From Litsea cubeba (taxonomy: Eukaryota > Streptophyta > Magnoliopsida > Laurales > Lauraceae), in NCBI GenBank assembly GCA_012931725.1, contig CM022946.1, positions 73,360,267 to 73,424,266 of the forward strand: a stretch of DNA of 64,000 nt. The letters run 5' to 3'. Both the position numbers and the translations under genes were made by a program. This document shows, piece by piece, positions 36,405-48,534 of the stretch. Position 1 is the first letter of the stretch; each line of letters starts with the position of its first letter. The notes below the pieces were generated by a model. The model saw only the letters and a list, made by a program, of their open reading frames with translations. It was not told where the DNA came from and searched no databases.

Positions 36405-37976
36405 TGTTAGTTTTCGAAAAAAATTCTGAAACAAGACCACATCCATTAGTAATCACAAGAATATAATGATCATAAATGGGAAGTTCTATAGTTTTGTCTT
36501 TTCAAATTGCTCAGGGAGATGACCCAAGCGATATGAAGAGGTAAAAAGCCATTGAGGGTATAATTGTTCTGATCGCAGGTATGGTAAGCCCAGAATGAGC
36601 GTCACAGTGACTGCTTAGAAGCAATTGTGAACCTAAATTCGACTTATCGGAAAGCAGAGCTTGCTCGATGTAAGAAGAATATAAGTTTGGAGTTACAAAT
36701 GTGCCGGTCGCGAATACAGTAGACCCTGAAAAGGGTGTACTAGTACCGCTAGACACAAATGTTTTGAGACCGCATCCATGAGATGAGATTCTCTGTTTTG
36801 AAAGGTCAAGATTGGATTCATCAAAGAGAGCAGATGGTATTCCGATCCAAATACGGTCTCAGCGATTTCCGCGAGCACCAGTACTCAGAAGGAAATGAAC
36901 CATAATTTCTCGGATCTGAATCCAAAAATGACGAGTTTTTTTTTAAAGGCCAATATCGGGTTCATCAAAAAGAGCAAAAGGCATTCCAATCTGAACACGG
37001 GCTCAACGATTTCCGCGAGCGCTAGTGCTTAGAAAGAAGGAGACCAAAATTTCTCCAATCTGAACCCAAAAATGACGGAAGTTTTTTTTTTTTTTTGTTT
37101 TGAAGTTTTTTTTTTAAATATTTTTTTTTGGATATTTTAAAAAAAAAATTCTTTTTTTAATAATTTTTTTATTTATTATTTTTTTTAAGATTTTTTTTTG
37201 AATTTTTTTTTATTTTTTATTTTGAAATTTTTTTATTTAAAAGATGAGAGAGTACACATAGGCCTCCTAACCCGGTCTTATGAAATCTCGATTGATAGAA
37301 TTGCCCCTAGGTAAGGGTAGGATTACTTAATGAACCCATTTGGAGGACCCTTGCCTAGAACAGTCAAGCTGTCTCCACACTCTGGACAAGGCTTTTCTTG
37401 AATCAACCGTGATCAAAGAAGGCAGTTGGTTTAACCTTAGTGGTCTATGTCTTTTTTTTTATTTGTTTTTTTTAAGATCTTTAATGAACTCATCAAGAGA
37501 AACGATGGTCCAAAACCTTAGTCGAACAGGCTCAACATTTCTACAAGTACGATGAACGATAGGAAAGGATTAAAGTTTCTCAATTTTGAATCCAAAACTG
37601 AAAAATCTGATTTTTTTTTTTAGATCTTTAATGAACTCATCGAAGAGAAACGATGGCCCAAAACCTTAGTCGAACAGGCTCAACATTTCTGCAAGCACGA
37701 TGAACGATAGGAAAGGATCAAGGTTTCTCAATTTTGAATCCAAAATGAAAAATCTGATTTTTTGTTTTTTGTTTTGTTTTTGAAAAGAGAAAGAGTGAAA
37801 ATAAATTCAAAGAATTAGAAATTTCCAAAAAATCTCATCTCATTTTTTTTAGATGTGGAATCCAACATAGGCAACCAATTAGAAAGTAGCCAAAGAATCA
37901 AGAAAAGAAGTATAAGCATAGAGCAATAGATATGATATGCAAATATTTCATTTTTAGCATCGTGTTCTCAAATGAA
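36405..37976 (-). repeat. Untranslated leader of element C with repeats
   Basis: It has the same layout as in B: two ~140-bp repeats (36800-37085), a T-rich low-complexity block (37085-37240), a conserved stretch 'GGCCTCCTAACCCGGTCTTA', then two ~150-bp repeats (37470-37610 and 37620-37760). No gene is seen. Confidence 0.7.
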
Positions 37977-37997
37977 CGAGTCCCACCGGGTGTGCCA
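37977..37997 (-). promoter_or_regulatory. Primer-binding site of element C
   Basis: The element strand reads TGGCACACCCGGTGGGACTCG after a 3-base spacer (GGC) from the LTR end. It is identical to the site in D. Confidence 0.72.
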
Positions 37998-38000
37998 GCC

Positions 38001-40575
38001 TGATGGACAGCGCTTCCATTGCTCGGTTCTACCGAGGTCGGCGGACGTGGGAGTCCATTTGGGTCCTGACCCTTTCGTAACCGGGGGGGAGAGGCGTGCA
38101 TCAACATTTTTTTTTTGTGGGTGTGCCAGATTTTCTATTTTTACTTGGAATTGCAAGTGGTGATCCGGAGATCGACCTTCGCAAGTAAAACGGAAATCAA
38201 CTTCTTCCAAGTTTTCCATTGCACATATATTTAAAAAAAGAGACATTTTTCTTGATTTGCCGTGAAAGGCGATTTTATTTGGCATTTATAGCTGCTTTTG
38301 GCGTTTATAGCCGATTTTTGGCGTTTGTAGCCGATTTTGGCGTTTATAGCCGATTTACAATTCTTATCAATATGAAATACAAGAGTTGTGATTTTTGTCT
38401 CTTTTAGAAAATTACAAACTACAATGAAAAGCAAGAAAAGGAGGATCTAACTTCTCAGGAGATTGTGGGGGACTCGTTCAGATTGATGGTCGCAAGCCAT
38501 ATGTGGACTTCGCCATCATCCATGCAGATGAGAACAGAGGATGCTCTTGATTCGCTTGGCTTGGCTGTAACCTCAGGTTTTTAGAGGACAAAGACCAAAA
38601 GGAGGTCCTATGTCCAATAAAAAGCCAAGTAGACGGGCTGAAAAGCCACGTCTAAGCCATTGGAGGCAGAGAAGGCAAAGACCTTGGGGGGGGGGAGTAC
38701 CCCCACAAGGGACTTTTGTCACCTTGTAGCAGTGGCCGGTGCATAACTCAGCAGAGTTTTCTCTCTTTCTTTCTCTGGATTTCCTGTGCTTTTTTCTGAT
38801 CTGGGATCTGTCTTGTTTTTCTGACCTGGAATTCTTTGGAATGCTCTCCTATTTATAGGCTTTTAGGTAACCATTTAGGGAAGTTTACGGGCTTTTATTG
38901 TCATTAAGCCGCATAGTGGGAGGAGTTACAGGATTTAATTCCTTTATTTTGTAACTCCTTTTTATTGGCTTCTGATTGGCCGGTGGAGATTGAGGGCATT
39001 TAATCGCCTTTAATTACCATGATGGGAGGAGTTTCATGGTTTAAATGTCATGAATCTCCTGACTTGTAACTCCCATTTGCTTGTTTCTGATTGGGCCGTC
39101 CAAAGAAATGAATTAATGACTGCAATAAAGCTAGTCAATTAATCGCATTAAGTGGTCGCCGAGCAGTTGAAGAGTTGCGGGCCGTGCCGCGTCTTTTGGG
39201 ATTCTTCTAGCGATGATCATCGATGGATCTTCATGTAGATCGACATCAGATGACCATGTAACTTCAGGTATTGATTTCCAACAGCGGGTCCGTGCCATCT
39301 GTCCTGTCGATTTCTCGATCGATCGGGTAGAAAGCACACTTTTTTTGGTTGACCAGTAGGCGATCAATGTTGATTTTGATACTCTTGATGATTGATCCGT
39401 GATTTTGACGGATGTTAAAGGATTTGGTGTCTCAAAAGTATGAATTTTGGAAAATCCCAGGGGTCGGACGCTTCGAATCGCGAAAAATGACGAAAAAATG
39501 GTGTTTTCGGGGCCCACCCGGCGATTCCGGGCCCCATGGTCGCCGGCGACCCTGGGGGGTTTTCTCCCCTTTTGTCCTGTTTTGCATCCGTTTTTTATGT
39601 TTTTTTATTCTTTTGTCTTCTGTATTTTTTCTTGACATTTTTTATCATTTATTGGCCTGATTTCCCTGTAGAAAACCTGATGAGAATCCTTGATTTTGGA
39701 TTGCAAAGTTTCCAATTTTCCGAAAAAGCCGAAGACTTTGTCGCGCAGAGCTGCCGATTTTCCGTCAGAAGCTAAAACTGGGTCAAACGATGTCGGAATG
39801 TCATGAAATTTGGGGTAAAGCCTCCTGAGTAATAAATAAGACCAACCATAGGCTTTTGTTTGAGTTTTGAAGTTGTTTGGGGTGCTATCGCCAGTAGACT
39901 TGTTTTTGTCGCTATGAAGATGTCGCAGCTTGATGTGCGGTCAATCGATGTCCGATTGACTTGAAACTTGACAGGGAACCTATTGGAGTCATTTTAAGAT
40001 GATCCATAGGATCTGTCTTGGAAACCATGGTCCCGAGGAGCTTCACCATCGAGAGGCCTGATTTGGCTTCCGAGCGTCAAAGTCTAGTCAAATGTTGTCA
40101 AAATGACCTGAAATTTGACGTGTAGCCCTTTGTAAGCACTTTGAAGCCGTCCATGTGCTCTTTCTGATAAGTGATGCCCTCGGTGGTTCTTGCCGCCGAG
40201 AGGCTTGATTTAGCTGTTCGAGGGTTGATGCAGGATCAAACGTTGTCAGTTTGACTCGGAACTTGACGTGGAGCCTTTTGGATGTATTTTGAGACCATCC
40301 ATCGGCTTTGATCAAAGATTTGGTGTCTCCGATGCTTTCGCCGCCGGGAGCTCCTTTTCAGCTGCCGGAGAAGCGGAGTTAGGCCAAATGATTTTGAAAT
40401 GGCCCAAAATTTCTTGTGTACTCCTCTTTTGGCTGTCTTGATGGATCTTGCAGTTTTTGTTTGATTCTGACAAGATTTGATTTTTTGAAAGTAGCATTGC
40501 CTATTTATGGCAGGTTGCGACTTCATGTAGGCTTTTGGATCTTAAAGAGGCAAAGTGACATTTTTGGTGTCAACA
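38001..40575 (-). repeat. 5' LTR of element C (family T, 2,575 bp)
   Basis: On the minus strand it runs TGTTGACACC (40575) to TGTCCATCA (38001). It is full length with the TATA box (38851-38858), a perfect GGTCGCCGGCGACC palindrome (39538-39551), an interrupted G/C hairpin (38692-38710) and the 'GGCGTTTATAGCCGA' repeats (38275-38355). Confidence 0.92.
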
Positions 40576-41356
40576 TCTCTTACCTAGAAAGTCCTCAAAT
40601 AAGCAAGGTTAGCTCAATAAGAAATTCGAAGTTGATGAATCCTCTAAAAAATGGTACCAAATGAAAGCTCTCGACGAGGTGAACAAGATTAGTGAAGGTA
40701 TTCTCTTGATTTGAACAAGGTTTTTAGGTGTTTTGTGGGGAAGAAAACAAGAAGAAGAAGGGGAACCGATGGCTGCTGTTGCTGGAGCTTCTCTTGTGCA
40801 GGAATTAGGGCAAAAAAGGGGAATGAAAAAGGTGGGTTTCTATATATACAAAGAAGAGAGTGGGTCCCACAACTTAAAACATTTTTCGGGCTAAAAACAT
40901 ACGTCTCGGGACCTCAAATGAATTCGACGAAGAAGACAAAGGTGTTCGACGAAATATCTTGTTTCCATAAAGTGTATGTTTTGCAAGTTTTGGTGATATT
41001 GAAAATCGTGTCCAGATTTTGGGTAAAAAGACTGTTTTGCCCTCAAATCGATAAAAGTCTAGTTTCGGGCCCTCGAATGAGAACGAGGTCAATATGAAAG
41101 TTGTAGAGAATAATAAGATAAGTCAAACGGGATTAAAAACATAATTTCAGGAAATCATGAATAACCCCCAAGCTCACGCAATTCCGTAACAAGAACCCTC
41201 AAAGGGTCTCACAAATCAAGAAGGCTCTCAAAATTCCCCAAAGCTATTATAAAAGCTATTCTAACCCAAAACTAAATCCAAATCCACTAAACATACTTAT
41301 GACTAAGACACAACTTAATTAACACTAATCGAGGTCTCTCGGGTCGGGGTCTTACA
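40576..41356 (-). repeat. Element E: partial LTR of a different retrotransposon, nested in D
   Basis: On the minus strand it begins TGTAAGACCCCGACCCGAGA at 41356, a typical LTR start, and carries a TATA-like TATATATAG at about 40843-40851. It is cut at 40576 by the insertion of C. Position 41357 resumes the gag of D in mid-codon context ('TGAATGAAGTCG', present uninterrupted in C). The LTR start resembles those of several gypsy families, but with no internal region in the window I do not classify it. Confidence 0.75.
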
Positions 41357-43103
41357 TGAATGAAGTCGTATGTTGACTCATTCTCCCCCTATTTTAGGCT
41401 GCAGAGCTGAGCCATAGTAGCGAGATGATCGTCACCTTTGAAGTGAGTTAGGAAGCATGTCTCTAGCATGGCCCAGTTTTAGATGGAGTCCTCCGGAAGA
41501 GTGGAGCACCAATCAAAGGCTGTACCTTTCAGGGTACTTGCAAAAAGGCGGATCTTGAGGGCATCTTGATCCGCGATAGCTCCCGTCTGGATTTTGAAGT
41601 GGATGACGTGCTGTCTGGGTGATCCTTTACCCGTATATGTTTGGAGGGTAGGATGTTTGAATTTTGTAGGGAACGAGACTGAGTCCATCCATAAGGGATA
41701 TGGTGGTTTGATCCCATGCTCCTTGAGTATATCCTCTTCTTTAGCTTTTGCGAGGATATTGTCGACGTCCTTTTTGGTAAGGGCGCGTGACTCATTTTCT
41801 TCTCCATTTACCTCATAATCTTGAAGATTCAGAGGAGGTTCATTGTTCGCCTGATTTTGAAAGGCGAGGAGAAGGTTTTCCATAAGAGTTTCAATCCTCT
41901 GCTGACCTTATTCCAACTGCTGGATGCGTGTAAGCGCATCATCTTGAGGTGGATTGCGAGGTGGTGGCTTAGAATTTGTAGCCAGGACGTTCATCCCTCG
42001 GGATTCGAACGAAGAAATTGTCCTGGTGACTGAGCTGGGGCTCATTCTTTTTTATGAAGAGCTTAAGGAAGGATCACTCAGTTGTCCTTGATTTAAAGGA
42101 GCAAGGGATTCTTCTGAATGTCTTCGTGTCCTAGAGATGCTGCGGGTCACCGGACGTCGAACATGGATTTTAGATGCTGACTTTTGGCGTCTTCTAGTTT
42201 TTCCAACCATATAGACAACAACAACTTGGTCGGGTCTTTCTTTTTCGACACATTTATGGGAGATGTGAAGTGTAGGAGGCTGGGTCCTTTGCTTCTCTAG
42301 TCTCTTTTGTCGATATGACGCGCGACGGCGTGTACAATGAGCAGTTTGAGCTTTGGTCAGCTTTGGCTAGGCTTTGACAATGAAGGATGTGCTCCCTCGG
42401 GCGCAGCATCCAAGCCTGTCTTCTTTGTAGCTAGGCAAGAACAGGATGCGAACCCGGTCATTTTCCTGTTGCAGCGAAGCTTTAAAATTCTCAAGTTCGG
42501 CCCCTATAAAGATGAAGGGTCGAACTGAAGGATTGTTGGCCTTAGCAGGTGCTTGTAGAGGCCTAGTGATGCATGACTTGATTTTGGGCTTGTAGGAACA
42601 AGCCGGCTAATGCTAGGTTGACTTGGTTGTCAGGTTGGCGATGAGTCGCTCCTCTTTCATGTAGGCAAGAGGGTAGAACTGGTTCTCCTTGAGTGGGGCC
42701 AGGTATGCTGGCTTTGTGGATGTTTGGGACCTTCTTTATTTTGGTGAAGGTTTTGGGGACCAAGTCTTGGGATAGACCTAGTTGTTTGTGGGTTGAGGCT
42801 TGCGGGGGTGCCGCGGGTTTCAGGCTTCTTCGCGCTAACCTTTGGTGTCACGGTAGTGACACGTTGAGAGGCAACCTTTTGCTTTTTGGCAGGTGCAGTT
42901 TCTTCTTCGGGAAGTGGGAATGGTCCCAGCGTCCCAAAAATGATAGTCCGGGGAGTCGAGGTCTACTTGGAGTTCAGAGAGTTGCCGAGGGAGTTGACGC
43001 TTCGGCAGCTAACAGTGCACTTGTGAGTGCGAATGTTCTGTTTCTGTTGAAGCATGAGTTAGTGCTTGTTCTCGTCAAAAGTAATGGTCAAGGAAGCTGC
43101 CAT
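41357..43103 (-). pseudogene. gag: Gag fragment of element D
   Basis: It starts at ATG 43103-43101 (MAASLTITFDEN context) and shows the same N-terminal text as B ('PAKAYNPSVRPFI'-like, 'MTPKVSAKKPETRGTP'), but in several frames because of indels and stops. The best preserved part is 41883-41479 ('MENLLLAFQNQANNEPPLN' to 'TAFDWCSTLPEDSI', with W-C for W-Y). It ends at the E insertion within the 'ENESTYDFIH' region. Confidence 0.82.
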
Positions 43104-44996
43104 TGTTAGTTTTTGAAAATTTTTTGAAATAAGACTGCATCCATTAGTAATCACAAGAATATAATGATCATAAATGGGAAATTCTATGAATTTGTTTTTT
43201 CAAATCGCTCGAGGGACATGGTCTGACCCAAACGACATGAAGAAGGCAAAAAGTCATAGATGGTATAATTGTTCTGATCGCAAGTATGGTGAGCCCATAA
43301 TGAGCATTCCAGTGACTGCTAGAAGCAACTGTAAACCTAAATTCAACTTATCGAAAAACAGGGCTTGCTCGAGGTAATAAGGATATAATGTTGGAGTTAC
43401 AAATGTGCCGGTCGCAAATACAGTAGATCCTGAAAGGGCGTACCAGTATCGCTAGGCACAAATGTTGGAGAGAACAAGAGTGTCAGTCGTAAATACAGTA
43501 GACCCGAAGGGCGTACTAGTATAGCTAGGCACAAATGTTAGAAATCGCATCCATGAGATGGGATTCTCTATTTTGCAAGGTCAAGATTGGATTCATCAAA
43601 GAGAGCAGATGGTATTTTGATCCAAATACGGGCTCAACATTTCTACGAGCACCAATACCCAGAAGGGAAGGAACCACAATTTCTCGAATCTGAACCCAAA
43701 ATGACGAGAGTGTTTTTTTTTTTTTTGAAATGTCAATATCGAATTCATCAAAGAGAGTGAATGGCATTCCAATCTGAACACGGGCTCAACATTTCTTTGA
43801 GCGCCAGTGCTCAGAAGGGAAGAGACCAAAATTTCTCAGATCTGAACCCAAAGATGACGGAAGTTTTTTTTTTTTTTTTAAATTAAGTTTTTTTAAGATT
43901 TATTTTTTTATATTAAAAAAAGATTTTATTATTTTATTATTTTTTCAAAAAAAAAATTTTAAGATTTTTTTTAAGATTTAAAGACGAAATAGTACACATA
44001 GGCCTCCTAACCCGGTCTTGTGAAACCTCAATTGATAGAATTACCCCTAGGTAAGGGTAATATTACTTAATGAACCCGTTTGGAGGACCCTTGCCTAGAA
44101 CAGTCAAGCTGTCTCTACACTCTGGACAAGGCTTTTTTTGAATCAATTGTGATCAAAGAACGCAATTGGTTTAAACTTAGTGGTCTATGTCTCTCTATTT
44201 TTTTAGATCCCTAATAGACTTCGAAGAGAAACGATGGCCCAATCCCGGATCTGAACATAGGCTCAACATTTCTGTGAGCACCGGTGCACAAAAGGGAAAG
44301 GATCAATGTTTCTCAATTTTGAATCCAAAATGAGAAATCTGATTTTTTCTTTAAGATCTCTAATGAATTCATCGAAGAGAAACGATGGCCCAAATTCCAA
44401 TTCGAAGAGGCTCAACATTTCTGCAAGCACATGAATGATAGGAGAGATCAAAGTTTCTCAATTTTGAATCCAAACTGAGAAATCTGATATATTTTTTTAT
44501 TTTTTTATATCTCTAATGAACTCATCAAAGAGAAACGATGGCCCAAATCCCAATTTGAACATGCTCAACATTTCTGCAAGCACATGGACGATATGAGAGG
44601 ATCAAAGTTTCTCAATTTTTAATCCAAACTGAGAAATCTGATTTTTTTTAGATCTCTAAGGAACTCATCGAAGAGAAACGATGGCCCAAATTCCTATTCG
44701 AACAGGCTCAACATTTCTGCAAGCACATGGACGATAGGAGAGGATCAAAGTTTCTCAATTTTGAATCCAAACTGAGAAATCTGATTTTTTTTTATTTTGA
44801 AAAAAGAAAGAGTGGAAATAAATTCAAAGATAGAATTAGAAATTTCCAAAAAATCCCATCTCATTTTTTTTAGATGCGAAACCCAACACAAGCCACCAAC
44901 TAGAAAGTAGCCAAGGAATCCAAAAAAGAAGTATAAGCATAGAGCAAAAATATGGTATATAAATATTTCATTTCAAGCATCGTGTTCTCAAAAGAA
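43104..44996 (-). repeat. Untranslated leader of element D with expanded repeat array
   Basis: There are two ~140-bp repeats (43575-43710, 43720-43860), a T-rich block (43860-43985), then four copies of the ~150-bp 'GAGAAACGATGGCCCAAA' repeat (44200-44340, 44350-44490, 44500-44640, 44650-44790) where B and C have two. No gene is seen. Confidence 0.75.
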
Positions 44997-45017
44997 CGAG
45001 TCCCACCGGGTGTGCCA
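44997..45017 (-). promoter_or_regulatory. Primer-binding site of element D
   Basis: The element strand reads TGGCACACCCGGTGGGACTCG, three bases (AGC) from the LTR end. Confidence 0.72.
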
Positions 45018-45020
45018 GCT

Positions 45021-47616
45021 TGATGGAACGCGCTTTTCGCTCGGTGCTACCGAGGTCGGCGGACGTGGGAGTCCGTTTGATCCAACCCTTTCTCGCCCGG
45101 AGGGCAAAGCAGGCATCCACATTTTTTTTGGGTGGGTATGCCAGATTTTCTATTTTACTTGGAATTGTAAGTGGTGATCCGAAGATCGACCTTCGCAAGT
45201 AAAAAGGAAATCAACTTCTTTCAAGTTTCCATTGCACATATATTTAAGAAAAGAGACAAGTTTTTAAAATACCGTAAAAGGCGATTTCATTTGTTTTGCG
45301 TTGAAAGGCGATGTTTGCCATGAAAGGCGGTTTTTGGCATTTATAGCTGACTTTTGGCGTTTATAGCCGATTTTTGGCATTTACAGCTGATTTACAATTC
45401 TTATCAATAGTGAAATACAAGAGTTGTGATTTTTTTTTGTCTCTTTTAGAAAAATACAAACTACAATGAAAAGAAAGAAAATGAGGATCTAACTTCTCAG
45501 GAGATTGTGGGGGACTTGTTCAGATTGACGGTCGCAAGCCATGTGTAGACTTCACCATCATCTATGCAGATGAGAACAGAGAATGCTTTTGATTCGCTTG
45601 TCTTGGCTATGACCTCATATTTTTAGAGGACAAAGACCAAGAGGAGGTCTTGTGTCCAATAAAAGCTAAGTAGACCGGCTGAAAAGCCACATCTAAGCCA
45701 TTGGAGGCAAAAGGAGAAGGCAAGGACCTTGGGGGGGTACCCCCCCAAGGAACTTGTGGTGGTGGTCGGTGTAGAACTTTAGTAGAGTTTTCTCTCTTAG
45801 ATTTCTGATGCCTTTCTTTGTCTGGATTTTCAGATTTTTCGAAGTGTTTTTCTGTCTATGCTAAGATTTTTCTAGATCTGGATTTCTTTAGAATGCTCTC
45901 CTATTTATAGGCCTTTGGTAACCATTTAGGAGAGTTTATGGGCTTTAATTATCATTAAGCCGCATAATGGGAGGAGTTACAAGTTTTAATTCATTTACTT
46001 TGTAACTCCTTTTTCTTGGCTTCTGATTGTCCGGTGGAGATTTAAGGCATTTAATCGCCTTTAAGCACCATGATGGGAGGAGTTTCATGGTTTAAATGCC
46101 ATGAATCTCTTGATTTGTAACTCCCAATTGCTTGCATCTAATTGGGCCGTCCAAAATAACGTATTAATGATCGCAATAAAGCTAGTCAATTAACTGCATT
46201 AAGTGGTCACCGAGCAGTTGAAGAGTCGCGGGCCGCGCTCGTCTTTTGGAGTTCTTCTGTCAATGATCATCGATGGGTTTTCATGTTGATCGACATCGGA
46301 TGACCATGTAACTTCAGACATTGATTGTTAACAGCGGGTCAGTGACATCTGTCATGTCGATTTCTCGATCGATCAGGTAGAAAGTGCACTTTTTGGTCGA
46401 CTGGTTGGCGATCAATGATGATTTTGATACTCTTGAAGACGGACCTGTGATTTTAACGGATTTGGTGCCTCAAAAGTTTGAATTTTGGAAAAAACACAAG
46501 GGCCGGAAGCTTCGAAACGCAAAAAGGGACGGAAAACGGCCCTTCCGGGCAAATCCGGCGACCAAGATCTCCCTGGTCGCCGGCGACCCTACATAGGGTC
46601 GCCGCGACCCTGGGGGGTTTTTTCCCTTCAGTCATTGTTTTTCGGCCGTTTCGATGTTTTTTCTGATTCTTTTTTCTTCTGTATTTTTCTTGACATTTTT
46701 TTACATTTGTTGGCTTGATTTCCCTGTAGAAAACTTGACGAGAATCCTTGCATCATGGAGTGCAAAGTTTCCGATTTTTCGGGAAAGTCAAAGACTTTGT
46801 CGCGTAGAGCTGCCGATTTTCCGTCAGAAGCCAAAATTGGGTCAAACGATGTCGGAATGACCTGAAATTTGAGGTGAAGCCTCCTGAGCAATAAATAAGA
46901 CCAACCACAGGCTTTGTTTGAGTTTTGAAGCCGCGTGGGGTCCTGTCGCCAGTAGACGTGATTCTATCACGAGGAAGATGTCGCGCTTTGATGTGCGGTC
47001 AACCGATGTCCGATTGACCTGAAATTTGATAGAGAACCTATTGGAGTCATTTTGAGATGATCAATAGGCCCTGTCTTGGAAACCATGGTCCTGGGGAGCT
47101 TCGCCGCCGAGAGGCCTGATTTGGCTTCCGAGAGTCAAAGTCTGGTCAAATATTGTCAAAATGACCTAAAACTTGACGTGTAGCCCTTTGTAAGCATCTT
47201 GAAGCCACCCATGTGCTCGGTTTGATGAGTGATGGCCTCGGTGGTTCTCACCACCGAGAGGGTTGATGTAGGGTCAAACGTTTTATCGGTTTGACTTAGA
47301 ACTTGACGTAGAGCCTTTTGGATGTATTTTGGGACCATCCATAGGCTCAGATCAAAGATTCAGTGTCTTCGGTGCTGTCGGTGCTGGGAGCTCCTGTTCA
47401 GCTGTCGGAGGAGTAAAGTTAGGCCAAATGATTTTGAAATGACCCGAAACTTCTTGTGTACTCATCTCTTGGCTTTTTTTAGGGATCTTGCAGTTTTTGT
47501 TTGATTCTGACAAGATTTGATTTTTTGAGAAGTAGCATTGCCCATTTGTGGTAGGCTGCGACTTCATCTAGCTTTCTTGATGCTGAAGAGGCAAAGTGAC
47601 ATTTTTGGTGTCTACA
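45021..47616 (-). repeat. 5' LTR of element D (family T, 2,596 bp)
   Basis: On the minus strand it starts TGTAGACACC (47616; one base different from the other copies) and ends with CCATCA (45021). It contains the TATA box (45902-45909), a perfect 24-bp palindrome of G-run, TAC and C-run flanked by CCTT/AAGG (45727-45750), the GGTCGCCGGCGACC palindrome (46575-46588) and the 'TTGGCGTTTATAGCCGA' repeats (45325-45392). Confidence 0.92.
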
Positions 47617-48372
47617 CTCCGGTAATAGTATCAGCTAATCATGTTTCAGCCTCGACCATGCGCACCACGGCAACAGTGCCAGAGCGCCAACCAAGATCAA
47701 GCTTACTGCCGACCTCGATCATTCCTGACCTCGGCAACGTGCCCTAGCCTCGATCACATATCTCGGCAATAGTGCCAGCATGCTAGCCGAGACGGGGACT
47801 GACAGTTGTACTTAGCCACGTCGTGGGACGTGCGACAAGACATGGGCGCGCGTTAAGGTACGCCCTGCCGCCCATAATTCTTGACAGAACGGCTTCCAGC
47901 GGCTACGTCCACATCAGGGTATGGCTCTAGGCGAGGCTCGATGGGACTAGGCCCAAGAAGTCAACAAGGTATGGCCCGATAGGACTACCATTTATTGACA
48001 AATGGGCAGATAAGACAACCATTTAATGAAACGTGGGCTGATGGGACTGTACATGTCAAGTACCATGATCAAATCATGAGCTTACCAACCAAAGTCAACT
48101 TCCCTCCTTTATAAATAGGGAAGCTTTCTCCAACCCAGGTATGCATGATATCATACCCATAGCCGTTACTCTGTCTCTCTAAAAATCTCCATCCTACTGT
48201 TGAGTTCTTGAACTACCTTAGGCATAAGAAAGCCTTGCGCTGATTATAGCCAGAGTCTTTGATTGTCTCTCTTCTTCTCCCTTTTCAAGTTCAAGGCATC
48301 CCACCTTCATCAAGGAGAGCTAAACCTTTTGCTAATACATATTATCAAGTCCGTAATTTTTAGGCACTTACA
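47617..48372 (+). repeat. Family-G LTR (G1), target of element D
   Basis: The right end reads TTTAGGCACTTACA (48372). The TATA box TTTATAAATAGGG at about 48110-48122 is on the plus strand, so transcription runs rightward. It is homologous to the solo LTR G2 in reverse orientation: both have 'GGCACTTACA', the 'CCATCGGGCCT'-type stretch and 'CTGTCAGGAATNATG'-type text. Its left end is replaced by D. No primer site follows, so it is a 3' LTR or a solo LTR. Confidence 0.75.
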
Positions 48373-48534
48373 CTATTTATCAAGTTTAAACACGTTCATT
48401 ATCTCAGCGTTTTACCCTCTCCTGAAAAGGAATATAAACTTATAAACTGATTAGATATGCTTAAGGGTATAAAATGATGAAAAACAATGTTCTTATTTTG
48501 AAAGTCAAATTTAATATTTTCGTGGAATGGTTGA
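48373..48534. other. Short AT-rich stretch between two family-G LTRs
   Basis: 162 bp with no recognised feature. It is probably ancestral host DNA caught between two independent insertions. The last five bases, GTTGA (48530-48534), are the left target duplication of the solo LTR G2. Confidence 0.5.

Larger units (their letters stand above)
22555..40575 (-). mobile_element. Element C: family-T Tat-type retrotransposon, interrupted by A and nested in E
   Basis: On the minus strand: 5' LTR 40575-38001, leader, gag, pol to 26158, repeat spacer, then the antisense-gene remnant, cut at 22555 where A inserted. The remainder of C and its 3' LTR are outside the window to the left. Its outer LTR end abuts 'TCTCT' (40576-40580), the expected target duplication in the LTR of element E. 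Pol contains a ~1.19-kb tandem duplication, and several nonsense codons and frameshifts make it defective. Confidence 0.87.
41357..47616 (-). mobile_element. Element D: family-T retrotransposon, 5' part, host of the nest
   Basis: On the minus strand: 5' LTR 47616-45021, primer site, leader with expanded repeats, and gag to 41357 where E is inserted. The rest lies beyond the window. D itself abuts an LTR of family G at 47617 (expected duplication CTCCG, 47617-47621). Confidence 0.87.

Noticed and set aside
48263..48445. Short 60-codon frame between family-G LTRs
   Set aside because: It overlaps an LTR end and shows no domain or conserved context.
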